From positions 62,001-126,000 of the forward strand of contig CBFIHE010000005.1 of the NCBI GenBank assembly GCA_965662345.1: 64,000 nucleotides of DNA. Reading direction: 5' to 3'. The translations under genes were made by a program, and so were the position numbers. Every line of letters starts with the position of its first letter. Position 1 is the stretch's first letter. Source of the DNA: UBA6049 sp965662345 (GTDB lineage: Bacteria; Bacteroidota; Bacteroidia; Flavobacteriales_G; Salibacteraceae). Of the stretch, positions 25,665 through 33,865 are shown piece after piece. Below the pieces are notes generated by a model, which was not told the origin of the DNA, did not search any database, and saw only the letters and a program-made list of their open reading frames with translations.

Positions 25665-26588
25665 ATGAAAGGATTGTATAACATTTTATCAGCCACACTC
25701 ATTTCAGGTTTACTTTTCACAGCTTGTGATGAAGTTGAGGATCCTTATGAGCATTTAGATGAGTTTATCTCGGATACAGGTGATGTTCGCTTCAATGATA
25801 CAGTATTCAATGATACTACGCTGACTACCAGAGGAATGTTAATCGAGGATTTCACTGGTCATACATGCCCTAACTGCCCCATAGCACAAGATGAAACGAA
25901 GCGTCTTTTGCAAGATAATCCAGGAGTTGTTTGGGCTGTGGCTATTCATGCTGGTAACTTTGCAGAACCTGATCTACCAGACTTTCCTGCTGATTTCAGA
26001 ACACAAACAGGTGAAGACCTTCGCGTTAAATTTAGAATCTCTAGTTTTCCAAGCGGTGTAATCAATCGTTCTGAATGGAATGGGAGCATTTCACAAGGCT
26101 ATCAGCTTTGGGAGAACATCATAAACTCCCAAACTGGCGATGCGAGCTATATGGCTCCACGCTTTAAAGTGAGAAGTACCAATATTTACAATACAGAATC
26201 TCGTATTCTGCGAGTTATCCCTAAGATTGAGGCTTTGCAGAGCATAACTGGAGAAGTCTTCTTCATTATAATGCTTGCTGAAAACAATATTGTTTCACCT
26301 CAGATTGATAATAGGCTACCGGCACCTTCCAAAGACAAAGAATACGTTCATAATCACCTTTTAAGGAAAGGTTATCCTGCTGATGGAGGAGGTAGAAGAG
26401 TTTTCACAAATCCGTCTCCTGGCGATGTGTACAATGTAGATGCTGGCGATGCTGTGTCTGAATTCAGATTCAAAGTGGAAGAAGACTGGGCGCCTGAAAA
26501 CTGCGAGCTACTATTCTTGATCGTAAATAATGATACAGACGAGTTGTTACATGTTGAAGGTATGCCACTGGTTAATACAGGTGGGTAA
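25665..26588 (+). CDS. Omp28-related thioredoxin-fold lipoprotein
   Basis: This 307-residue protein has a lipoprotein signal (LISGLLFTAC, Cys as lipobox). After an acidic spacer the Omp28 domain begins GMLIEDFTGHTCPNCPIAQDE with a CPNC pair. It continues VVWAVAIHAGNF and has the cis-Pro equivalent ISSFPSGVINRS. A C-terminal beta-rich part follows (EFRFKVEEDWAPENC). Omp28 proteins are surface or outer-membrane lipoproteins first known from Porphyromonas; a thiol-oxidoreductase role is plausible but not proven. It starts 2 bases after the DUF6029 stop, so the two are co-transcribed. It is a distant paralogue of the N-terminal part of the gene at 21388. Confidence 0.82.
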   Translation: MKGLYNILSATLISGLLFTACDEVEDPYEHLDEFISDTGDVRFNDTVFNDTTLTTRGMLIEDFTGHTCPNCPIAQDETKRLLQDNPGVVWAVAIHAGNFAEPDLPDFPADFRTQTGEDLRVKFRISSFPSGVINRSEWNGSISQGYQLWENIINSQTGDASYMAPRFKVRSTNIYNTESRILRVIPKIEALQSITGEVFFIIMLAENNIVSPQIDNRLPAPSKDKEYVHNHLLRKGYPADGGGRRVFTNPSPGDVYNVDAGDAVSEFRFKVEEDWAPENCELLFLIVNNDTDELLHVEGMPLVNTGG

Positions 26589-26613
26589 TAAAATCTACAA
26601 CGAAATTCAAAAT

Positions 26614-26636
26614 CCCTCCATTTAAGAGGGCTTTTT
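26614..26636 (+). terminator. Probable weak terminator after the Omp28 lipoprotein gene
   Basis: CCCTC (26614-26618) pairs with GAGGG (26626-26630) across a seven-base loop, followed by CTTTTTC. The stem is short. It lies between convergent genes. Confidence 0.55.
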
Positions 26637-27559
26637 CATTCCTCAATGAATTTGATGTTTCTACTCAGACCTTCGTATCCTGTGCGCTTTAAAGCAGAAC
26701 CAGCGAATAACTCGTCAAAGACCTCTTTGGTAAGCTCCTTCCATTCGCCTTTAGTCATATTCAACAGTTCATTTTTAGGATTGAAGTCCGTTTCTGCATG
26801 TGGCCTCGATAACTTGTTCCAAGGGCAAACCTCTTGGCAAATGTCACAACCATATGCCCAATTATCCATTTTCCCACGAAAATCATCTGGGATAGCCTTT
26901 TTAAGCTCTATTGTTAGGTAGGATATACACTTGGATGCGTCTAGCTTATAAGCTTCGTACAGCGCTCCTGTAGGGCATGCATCTAGACATTTTGTGCAGG
27001 TACCACAATAATCCTTCGTAGCAGTATCGTACGCGAGGGATAAGTCAATAATTAGCTCTGCCAAGAAAAAATAGGACCCCGCTTTTCTATTAATAAGATT
27101 TGTGTGTTTTCCAACCCAACCTATTCCCGCTTTCTTTGCCCAAGCTTTATCCATGACAGGGGCAGAATCTACAAATGCCCGTCCTTCTATGCTACCAAAT
27201 TCAATGCGCAAATCATTGAGCAGTACCTTCAACTTCTTTTTAACTACTTTATGGTAATCGCGGCCATACGCATACATTGAAATCTTGGGTGATTCAGGAT
27301 CTACTTGCTTCTCGGGATTAAAATAATTGTATGCTAAGGAAATAACAGATTTGGCCCCAGGAACCAATAATGTAGGATCTAATCGCTTTTCAAAGTGATT
27401 TTCCATCCACCCCATATCACCATGTCTATTCTCACTTAGCCAATTCTCTAGACGGGGAGCTTCTTCTGATAAAAAGCCTGCCTCTGATATCCCGCAAAAG
27501 AAGAAACCATGATTACTTGCCAGCTCTTTTACTTTTAAACTTTTCTCTTCAAGCGTCAT
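26636..27559 (-). CDS. queG: Epoxyqueuosine reductase QueG
   Basis: This 307-residue cobalamin- and iron-sulfur-dependent enzyme reduces epoxyqueuosine to queuosine in tRNA, the last step of queuosine synthesis. The N-terminal domain contains GDMGWMENHFEKRLDP and SPKISMYAYGRDYHKV, with the conserved Asp region VDSAPVMDKAWAKKAG. The two [4Fe-4S] motifs are CGTCTKCLDACPTGAL and YGCDICQEVCPWNK. It starts with an ATGA overlap with the ruvB stop, so it is the second gene of a ruvB-queG operon, an association seen in other Bacteroidota. Confidence 0.95.
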   Translation of the reverse strand: MTLEEKSLKVKELASNHGFFFCGISEAGFLSEEAPRLENWLSENRHGDMGWMENHFEKRLDPTLLVPGAKSVISLAYNYFNPEKQVDPESPKISMYAYGRDYHKVVKKKLKVLLNDLRIEFGSIEGRAFVDSAPVMDKAWAKKAGIGWVGKHTNLINRKAGSYFFLAELIIDLSLAYDTATKDYCGTCTKCLDACPTGALYEAYKLDASKCISYLTIELKKAIPDDFRGKMDNWAYGCDICQEVCPWNKLSRPHAETDFNPKNELLNMTKGEWKELTKEVFDELFAGSALKRTGYEGLSRNIKFIEE

Positions 27560-28581
27560 GAAAATAAGGTGTGCTTATCAAAGCCTCTATCTCGCCCAAG
27601 ATGTTTGTAAGCTAGTTCTGTTACTTCTCTCCCTCTTGGTGTTCGCATTAGAAATCCTTCCTGAATAAGAAATGGCTCATATACCTCCTCTATAGTTCCT
27701 GGATTCTCCCCTACTGCAGTAGCTATTGTATTCACACCAACTGGTCCGCCTTTGAACTTATCAATTATGGTTGCCAATATCTTATTGTCCATTTCGTCAA
27801 GTCCGTGCGTATCCACATTTAAAGCATCTAGAGCAATCTGACTTATTTCAAGATCAATTGCTCCCGTACCTTTGACTTGAGCAAAGTCTCTAACTCTTCG
27901 CAATAAAGCATTTGCAATCCTAGGAGTCCCTCTGCTTCGTGAGGCAATCTCAAATGCTGCTTTATGGTCTATTGCTATGTTCAGTATCTCTGATGACCGT
28001 GCAACAATGCCAGATAACAGTTCAGCATCGTAATAACTTAGTCTTGAATTGATGCCAAATCGAGCTCTTAACGGAGCCGTTAGAAGCCCAGAACGTGTTG
28101 TTGCTCCTATTAATGTAAAAGGGGCCACATTCAACTGAACAGAACGGGCGTTTGGGCCAGACTCAATCATGATATCAATCTTGTAATCCTCCATAGCCGA
28201 ATACAAGAATTCTTCTACAATTGGGCTCAACCTATGGATTTCGTCAATAAACAATACATCTCGCTCGTCTAGGCTTGTTAGTAGACCTGCAAGATCCCCT
28301 GGCTTATCAAGAACTGGACCTGAACTAATCTTAATACCTGCACCTAGCTCATTGGCAATTATATTTGCCAATGTTGTCTTTCCTAGACCTGGCGGTCCAT
28401 GTAGCAAGACATGGTCCATAGCCTCTTGGCGTTGATTAGCAGCTGCAACGAAGATTTTGAGGTTTTCTAATACCTGATCTTGTCCAGAAAAATCATCAAA
28501 GGATGCTGGACGTAACACCCGCTCAATATCCTTATCACTTTGAGAGAGGTTATCAGGGCCCGCATTTAAATTATCGTTCAT
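27556..28581 (-). CDS. ruvB: Holliday junction branch migration ATPase RuvB
   Basis: This 341-residue AAA+ motor drives branch migration with RuvA. Walker A is GPPGLGKTTLAN, Walker B is VLFIDEIHRLSP, sensor 1 is TLIGATTRSG, and the arginine-finger region is LTAPLRARFGI. The C-terminal winged helix contains GGPVGVNTIATAVGE and TPRGREVTELAYKHLG. A TATTTTTG box ends 5 bases before the ATG, so transcription could begin at or next to the start codon. queG follows with a 4-base overlap. Confidence 0.97.
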   Translation of the reverse strand: MNDNLNAGPDNLSQSDKDIERVLRPASFDDFSGQDQVLENLKIFVAAANQRQEAMDHVLLHGPPGLGKTTLANIIANELGAGIKISSGPVLDKPGDLAGLLTSLDERDVLFIDEIHRLSPIVEEFLYSAMEDYKIDIMIESGPNARSVQLNVAPFTLIGATTRSGLLTAPLRARFGINSRLSYYDAELLSGIVARSSEILNIAIDHKAAFEIASRSRGTPRIANALLRRVRDFAQVKGTGAIDLEISQIALDALNVDTHGLDEMDNKILATIIDKFKGGPVGVNTIATAVGENPGTIEEVYEPFLIQEGFLMRTPRGREVTELAYKHLGRDRGFDKHTLFS

Positions 28582-28586
28582 CTTTT

Positions 28587-28594
28587 CAAAAATA
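28587..28594 (-). promoter_or_regulatory. Candidate -7 box for ruvB-queG
   Basis: TATTTTTG on the minus strand is followed by AAAAG and then the ruvB ATG. The message would be leaderless or nearly so. No clear -33 TTG is present. Confidence 0.45.
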
Positions 28595-28642
28595 GGTTAA
28601 ACTTCATGGTTTAGCTACTGAACAAAAACACGGGTATGCTGC

Positions 28643-28650
28643 TATATTTG
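28643..28650 (+). promoter_or_regulatory. Candidate -7 box for the small membrane protein gene
   Basis: TATATTTG matches TAnnTTTG and ends 6 bases before the ATG at 28657. It argues for that ATG rather than the upstream one at 28636, and for the gene being real. Confidence 0.45.
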
Positions 28651-28656
28651 TTAAAC

Positions 28657-29031
28657 ATGTTTTTACTTGTTCCTATAGTATACCTCTTTGGCTGTTTAGT
28701 ATCGGCATTAATCATAAGTGCACTGCGCAGAGTGGTCTTCTGGAAGGCATTTCTCCTATCGCTATTCTTTACACCTATACTGGGTGGTATTATAGCCATG
28801 TATCTTAAAGCAAGACCTAAAGCATATTGTATGAGTCCGTATATGCATTTTGAAGTAGGTTTCGCATATCCTTTTAGAGAAGTAGTGCCACAAAATAACG
28901 ATCAAACCCAAATTTGGGTCTATAGCGATCAAATATACCGGATGTCTGAAAAAACATTTAACCGCCATTTTTCCAGAGTGATTTCTACCGCACCTCCTTC
29001 AGGCAACCACAACTACATCAAATCTTTATAA
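28657..29031 (+). CDS. Hypothetical small membrane protein
   Basis: This 124-residue protein from the ATG at 28657 (in frame with an ATG 21 bases earlier) has two N-terminal hydrophobic helices, FLLVPIVYLFGCLVSALII and FLLSLFFTPILGGIIAMYL, joined by a short basic loop, RRVVFWKA. A soluble tail of about 70 residues with no recognisable motif follows. I do not recognise the family. Support for a real gene comes from the helix pattern, positive-inside loop and a TAnnTTTG box just upstream. It is divergent from ruvB. Its last 19 bases overlap the end of the convergent gene at 29013. Confidence 0.6.
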   Translation: MFLLVPIVYLFGCLVSALIISALRRVVFWKAFLLSLFFTPILGGIIAMYLKARPKAYCMSPYMHFEVGFAYPFREVVPQNNDQTQIWVYSDQIYRMSEKTFNRHFSRVISTAPPSGNHNYIKSL

Positions 29032-29654
29032 AGGTCTACCAAGTAAAGCCTAAATTTCAAAACATAGATTGGCGAGTTTAACCGATTTCGGCTGAATTTA
29101 TCCTCAGATAGGGCAAGCCTATAACCAACTCCTGCACCTACTCCTATATATTTGAACAAACGATACCTTGCTGTCATATATGGCTCATAGACCACTACTA
29201 AATCTGGATTGGTAGTTGTGTGCACCCAATACGAGTCAAAATATGAAAAGCTTGCTCTTCCAAACCCAAGCAATGCAGATACCGAAATATTCCAAGGCTC
29301 TTTCTTGTAGAAAACGTATTCCGCATATGGAGAGATGTAGTTAAATGCATATTGAGCTTTGACCTCTTCTAATTCGCCTCTACTATTCGTAATGGTCATG
29401 TTACTGAAAACATCACTGGATAACCAATTATAACCCAACCCGAAGTTAAACGTACCATTATAATCTAAGCCTACCTTAACACCATATATCCGTGCATAGC
29501 GAGAACCGATAAAGCTATTTCTACTGTCAAACTTTACTTCTAGCCGCGGTGGATATTTAACAGCCGTTTGGATAGAATCAAAAAACTGCGCTCTTGCTTC
29601 ACCCCCATTAGAAAAACAGAGTACAAAAAAAAAGCCCTTCACAAGGAAGGGCAT
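29013..29654 (-). CDS. Secreted beta-rich protein, probable outer-membrane barrel
   Basis: From the ATG at 29652-29654 the protein has 213 residues, with a signal peptide ending ARAQ and then alternating strands (GSRYARIYGVKVGLDY, FNFGLGYNWL, YISPYAEYVFYKK, YIGVGAGVGYRLAL) typical of small barrels. No named family is evident. The start is odd: the first codons lie inside the terminator hairpin of ctaD, with the stem encoding MPFLVKG and the T-tract encoding FFF. A GTG at 29640-29642 would give the more classical VKGFFFVLCFS start. The frame is open further upstream into ctaD, so the true start is uncertain. Confidence 0.65.
   Translation of the reverse strand: MPFLVKGFFFVLCFSNGGEARAQFFDSIQTAVKYPPRLEVKFDSRNSFIGSRYARIYGVKVGLDYNGTFNFGLGYNWLSSDVFSNMTITNSRGELEEVKAQYAFNYISPYAEYVFYKKEPWNISVSALLGFGRASFSYFDSYWVHTTTNPDLVVVYEPYMTARYRLFKYIGVGAGVGYRLALSEDKFSRNRLNSPIYVLKFRLYLVDLYKDLM
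29625..29652 (-). terminator. Intrinsic terminator of the act-cox operon
   Basis: GCCCTTC (29634-29640) pairs with GAAGGGC (29646-29652) across a five-base loop, and nine T residues follow on the minus strand. It lies 28 bases after the ctaD stop. It coincides with the signal-peptide codons of the gene ending at 29013. Confidence 0.85.
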
Positions 29655-29679
29655 TCGGTATTTAATATGTCTAGATATT

Positions 29680-31440
29680 TTAGTGTTCACCGTCCACTTC
29701 ACCTTCTTCCAAAGGTACAGTTTGAGGAACAAAATCCTCTTCTTTACCTGGCTTTGAGTAGTCATAAGCCCATCTGTGTACAACTGGAAGTTCTCCAGGC
29801 CAGTTTCCGTGTATGTGTTCAACTGGTGTTGTCCACTCTAAAGAATTGGCTTGCCAAGGATTTTGTTTTGCTTTTGGCCCTCTATACATGCTGTAAAAGA
29901 AGTTAAAGAAGAACAAAACTTGTGCTAATGAACCGATTATTGCAAATATGGTAATGAGTACATTCATATCAATAAATGCATCAAACATCGGAAACTCAGA
30001 CAATGTGTAGTATCTTCTAGGAACTCCAGCAAGACCCATAAAGTGCATCGGGAAGAATACACCGTAACCAGAAACAAATGTGAGCCAGAAGTGGGCGTAT
30101 CCCAGTTTGAGGTTCATCATTCTACCATACATTTTTGGATACCAGTGGTAAACACCTGCAAACATCGCAAGTACAGCTGAGAGCCCCATCACAATATGGA
30201 AGTGAGCTACTACGAAGTACGTATCGTGTAAATTAATATCCAAAGCACTGTCTGCCAATATAATTCCTGTTAAACCACCAGATATAAAAGTAGAAACCAT
30301 ACCTACTGAAAACATCATTGCTGGTGTAAAGCGGATGTTACCCTTCCATAAGGTAGTGATATAGTTGAAGGCCTTCACGGCTGATGGAATAGCAATTAAC
30401 AACGTTGTGAACGTAAACACAGCTCCAATGAATGGATCCATACCTGTTACAAACATGTGGTGACCCCAAACAATGAATGATAAAAATCCAATAGCAAGAA
30501 TTGAGCCTACCATAGCTCTGTAACCAAATATTGGCTTTCTAGCGTTATTTGAGATAATCTCAGAAGTCAAACCTAAAGCAGGCAAAAGGATGATATACAC
30601 TTCTGGATGTCCAAGGAACCAGAACAAGTGCTGATACAAGATTGGAGAACCACCCGAATTTTCCAATGCTTCACCCGCCACGTAAATATCAGATAGGTAG
30701 AACGAAGTACCGAACATTCTATCGAACATCAATAGCAATACCGCACTAAATAATACTGGGAATGAAAGTAGTCCTAGGATGGCTGTAACAAACAAGGCCC
30801 AAACAGATAATGGAAGACGTGTCATCTTCATTCCTTTTGTGCGAAGGTTTATTATGGTTACAATGTAATTCAAACCACCTATTAGTGAACTTACAATAAA
30901 CATTGCCATTGAAGCGATCCAAAGTGTCATTCCCATTCCAGAACCAGGCATGGCTTGTGGCAATGCCGATAATGGTGGATAAACCGTCCATCCAGCTGAA
31001 GCTGGACCCGATTCAACGAACAATGAGGCTAACATAATTACGGATGCCAATGCAAAGAACCAATAAGACAACATATTCATGAAGCCAGATGCCATATCAC
31101 GAGCACCAATTTGCAATGGAATTAATAGGTTGGCAAACGTTCCTGATAACCCTGCAGTTAACAAGAAGAATACCATAATGGTGCCATGTATGGTACCTAG
31201 TGCTAAATACATATTTGGATCTAACACTCCGTCTGGTGCCCATTTTTCACCTAAGAAAAAGCTTAATATTTTAAAGCTCTCTCCAGGATAAGCTAACTGC
31301 AAACGGAATAGGATTGACATAATCATACCTATCGTTGCCATGAACATACCTGTTACCAAGAATTGCTTGGCAATCATTTTATGGTCATGCGTGAAAAGGT
31401 ATTTTGATACAAATGATTCTTGATGTGCGTGAGTACCCAT
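29680..31440 (-). CDS. ctaD: Cytochrome c oxidase subunit I
   Basis: This 586-residue catalytic subunit of the haem-copper oxidase binds haem a, haem a3 and CuB in the inner membrane. Motifs present include GTIHGTIMVFFLLTAG (haem a ligand His), LGHPEVYIILLPA (CuB His, with the Glu of A1-type oxidases and the cross-linked Tyr), VWGHHMFVTGMDP (two CuB His), and HDTYFVVAHFHIVMG (haem a3 and haem a His). The start at the ATG 31438-31440 gives MGTHAHQESF; a TTG three codons earlier is less likely. It is the last gene of the actABCDEF-ctaC-ctaD operon, and the terminator follows. Confidence 0.97.
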   Translation of the reverse strand: MGTHAHQESFVSKYLFTHDHKMIAKQFLVTGMFMATIGMIMSILFRLQLAYPGESFKILSFFLGEKWAPDGVLDPNMYLALGTIHGTIMVFFLLTAGLSGTFANLLIPLQIGARDMASGFMNMLSYWFFALASVIMLASLFVESGPASAGWTVYPPLSALPQAMPGSGMGMTLWIASMAMFIVSSLIGGLNYIVTIINLRTKGMKMTRLPLSVWALFVTAILGLLSFPVLFSAVLLLMFDRMFGTSFYLSDIYVAGEALENSGGSPILYQHLFWFLGHPEVYIILLPALGLTSEIISNNARKPIFGYRAMVGSILAIGFLSFIVWGHHMFVTGMDPFIGAVFTFTTLLIAIPSAVKAFNYITTLWKGNIRFTPAMMFSVGMVSTFISGGLTGIILADSALDINLHDTYFVVAHFHIVMGLSAVLAMFAGVYHWYPKMYGRMMNLKLGYAHFWLTFVSGYGVFFPMHFMGLAGVPRRYYTLSEFPMFDAFIDMNVLITIFAIIGSLAQVLFFFNFFYSMYRGPKAKQNPWQANSLEWTTPVEHIHGNWPGELPVVHRWAYDYSKPGKEEDFVPQTVPLEEGEVDGEH

Positions 31441-31465
31441 AATCAACAACTGTTTCTAATCTTAA

Positions 31466-32656
31466 TTAATTCTGAGCTAACTGCCCGTTTTCCTTAGTTC
31501 TAGCCTCTGCGGTTTCAACACTCGTGAAACGAGGTTGTTCAGCCAACCACTTTGCATAGTCATCTTCGCTTTCCACGATAATGTCCATTTGCATATTGTA
31601 GTGAGCTGCACCACAGATTTTGTTACACAATAAGATGTAGTTGAAATCGGCATTACCCGTTTTCTTCCGCATCTCTGCCGTTGTTATGGTAGGAGTAAAA
31701 TGAAATTCTGTAATTGTTCCTGGAACACAATTCATTTGTGCTCTAAAGTGAGGCATATATGCACTATGAATCACATCCTGCGAACGGAAATTAAAGTTCA
31801 CAGATCTATTCACAGGTACATGAAATTCAACTTTAACCAACTTGTCATCGTCTCCTGCTGAGTATTGCTCAACTTGATTCTTACGTCCGTAACCATTGAT
31901 GCGTGAAAGCTGTCTTTCTTTTCTACCTAATTTGTCCGTAAGCTCTTTTTCTTTCAACCCACCTTCTGGAGCCATTGAAAGATCTGCTTTGATTTTATCT
32001 ATTTCGTTCTTAATCTCTTCTTGACGAGCAGAAATAGTCTCTGGCGTAATGAGTCCTAATGGATTCATAGCACTTATAAAGTGCACATTAGCTTCTCCCA
32101 ACATGTTATCTTCACCAGCATATCTCGCAGTCCAACCGAATTGCTGCGAGTACAACTCAATATTTACACCATCTTCTGGTGGTGTTCCTGTTATATCATT
32201 CCATGCGCTAAGGCCATAAATGATAATAACAGCCAATACAATTGCAGGGAATGTTGTCCACACCAGCTCCAATTTATTGTTGTGAGTAATAAAATCCGCT
32301 CTGTGGTTAGGTCTCCAGTAATACTTAGCTGCAAAGTAAAAAAGCAATACGTGGGTTATTGCGAAAGCAACGATTAAGATAACCCAGTTGAAATTAATAA
32401 CAGTGTCAATAGTACCACCGTGTTCACTTGCCGCTTCTGGCAACATAGCTGGACCATACTTTACACCTAACCAAATAAAGAAAGCAAAATACGCAACACC
32501 GAAAACCAGCCATAGTCTAGCTCGCTGCTTATTACTGCGATACTCAATGCGATCTTGATTGTTTCCGCTTAACTTACCTGTTAATTCGAATACTCGTACC
32601 AGTTGCACAAGCGCAACAAGAACAAGAACTGCTAATATCCCAAATAGAATTTCCAT
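31466..32656 (-). CDS. ctaC: Cytochrome c oxidase subunit II (CuA)
   Basis: This 396-residue subunit accepts electrons from cytochrome c at its binuclear CuA site. After an extra N-terminal helix and two membrane helices, the periplasmic cupredoxin domain has VIHSAYMPHFRAQMNCVPG and the CuA loop LLCNKICGAAHYNMQM, with two Cys, His and Met present. The usual Glu between the cysteines (CxExC) is Lys here, as in other Bacteroidota. A charged insertion of about 50 residues (ISARQEEIKNEIDKIKADL, then KELTDKLGRKERQLS) interrupts the domain and looks like a helical hairpin. It lies between actF and ctaD. Confidence 0.95.
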   Translation of the reverse strand: MEILFGILAVLVLVALVQLVRVFELTGKLSGNNQDRIEYRSNKQRARLWLVFGVAYFAFFIWLGVKYGPAMLPEAASEHGGTIDTVINFNWVILIVAFAITHVLLFYFAAKYYWRPNHRADFITHNNKLELVWTTFPAIVLAVIIIYGLSAWNDITGTPPEDGVNIELYSQQFGWTARYAGEDNMLGEANVHFISAMNPLGLITPETISARQEEIKNEIDKIKADLSMAPEGGLKEKELTDKLGRKERQLSRINGYGRKNQVEQYSAGDDDKLVKVEFHVPVNRSVNFNFRSQDVIHSAYMPHFRAQMNCVPGTITEFHFTPTITTAEMRKKTGNADFNYILLCNKICGAAHYNMQMDIIVESEDDYAKWLAEQPRFTSVETAEARTKENGQLAQN

Positions 32657-32677
32657 CTCTTTATTCTCTAAATCGTA

Positions 32678-33853
32678 TTAGTTAATGTGATGATGTAAAC
32701 TTTCATCTAACAAAGCATGGTGTTTCACCATCAAAGGAGCCTTTGCTAAAGCATTGAAAACAACAAATAAGAAAAGACCTAGATAGCCAAGCATAAAACC
32801 AATTTCAAAGATGCCAATTACTCCTTGATCTTTCATGGTTCCTGGAGTAACAATAAAGTAAACATCCATCCAGTGACCAAAGAATATGATCACACTAACG
32901 AATGACAATATACCTGCATGCCTTTTCATGTCCTTTGACATTAATAACAACATTGGTAGAACAAAGTTGATTAATACCATCGCAAAATAAGGAACAGTAT
33001 AGTCTTCTATTCTGGCTATAAAGTAGGTAACCTCCTCAGGTATATCAGAATACCAAATCAACATGAACTGCGAAAACCATAGATAAGTCCAAAGGAATGA
33101 TATTCCAAACACCCACTTACCCATATCTTGAATATGGCTGGCATTCACTTCTTTAAGGTAACCTTTAGACTTCAACCAAAGCGTTAAAAGAAGAACCATT
33201 ACCATTCCGCTAATCCACATTCCAGAAAATATGTACCATCCATAAAGCGTGGAGAACCAGTGTGGGTCAAGTGACATCAACCAATCCCAAGATGCTACCA
33301 TAGATGTATAGCCGAAAAAGACTAAAAATATAGCCGCAAGAACTCTATTCTTAAAGAAGAAACCTTTGGTGTCACCCGTTTCATCTTCTTTTAAGCTACG
33401 TTTACGAAATGCCAACGTCATGAGTACGTAAACACCAATGAAAACGACAGTTCTTCCTAACCAGAAAGGAATATTCAAAAAGGCTTTCTTCCCTTCTATC
33501 AAGGGATCTCCCTCTGCATGCATCCAGTGATACAAGTGATTCATTCCAAAAGCTGCACCTAAAATTACGATTAACATGAGTACCGCTCCAATTGGAACAA
33601 ACATACTCACCGCTTCAAATACTCTTTTGTAAACCACTACCCAGCCCGCTTGAGCTGCAGCATTCACGGCTATAAAGAAGGTTCCTGTTAAAGCAATTCC
33701 AAAAAAGAACCAACCATTAATCAAAGCACTTGCCCAAACACGCTGACCAGAAATATCTGGGTTTATTATTCCGTACGCCAAGGAAATGATTCCAACACCC
33801 ATAAGGGCGTAAAAAATCTTCTTGGATTTGTCTGTAAATGTAAACTGCTCCAT
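32678..33853 (-). CDS. actF: Alternative complex III subunit ActF
   Basis: This 391-residue membrane protein has about ten helices and belongs to the NrfD-related quinone-interacting subunits of alternative complex III. Features are VWASALINGWFFFGIALTGTF near the N-terminus, MNHLYHWMHAEGDPLI, and VASWDWLMSLDPHWFSTLYG in the middle. The last is highly characteristic of ActF. The C-terminus is His-rich (KHHALLDESLHHHIN). It likely helps form the second membrane arm and proton pathway. It is 12 bases after actE and 21 bases before ctaC. Confidence 0.93.
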   Translation of the reverse strand: MEQFTFTDKSKKIFYALMGVGIISLAYGIINPDISGQRVWASALINGWFFFGIALTGTFFIAVNAAAQAGWVVVYKRVFEAVSMFVPIGAVLMLIVILGAAFGMNHLYHWMHAEGDPLIEGKKAFLNIPFWLGRTVVFIGVYVLMTLAFRKRSLKEDETGDTKGFFFKNRVLAAIFLVFFGYTSMVASWDWLMSLDPHWFSTLYGWYIFSGMWISGMVMVLLLTLWLKSKGYLKEVNASHIQDMGKWVFGISFLWTYLWFSQFMLIWYSDIPEEVTYFIARIEDYTVPYFAMVLINFVLPMLLLMSKDMKRHAGILSFVSVIIFFGHWMDVYFIVTPGTMKDQGVIGIFEIGFMLGYLGLFLFVVFNALAKAPLMVKHHALLDESLHHHIN

Positions 33854-33865
33854 TTTGTTACTCGA

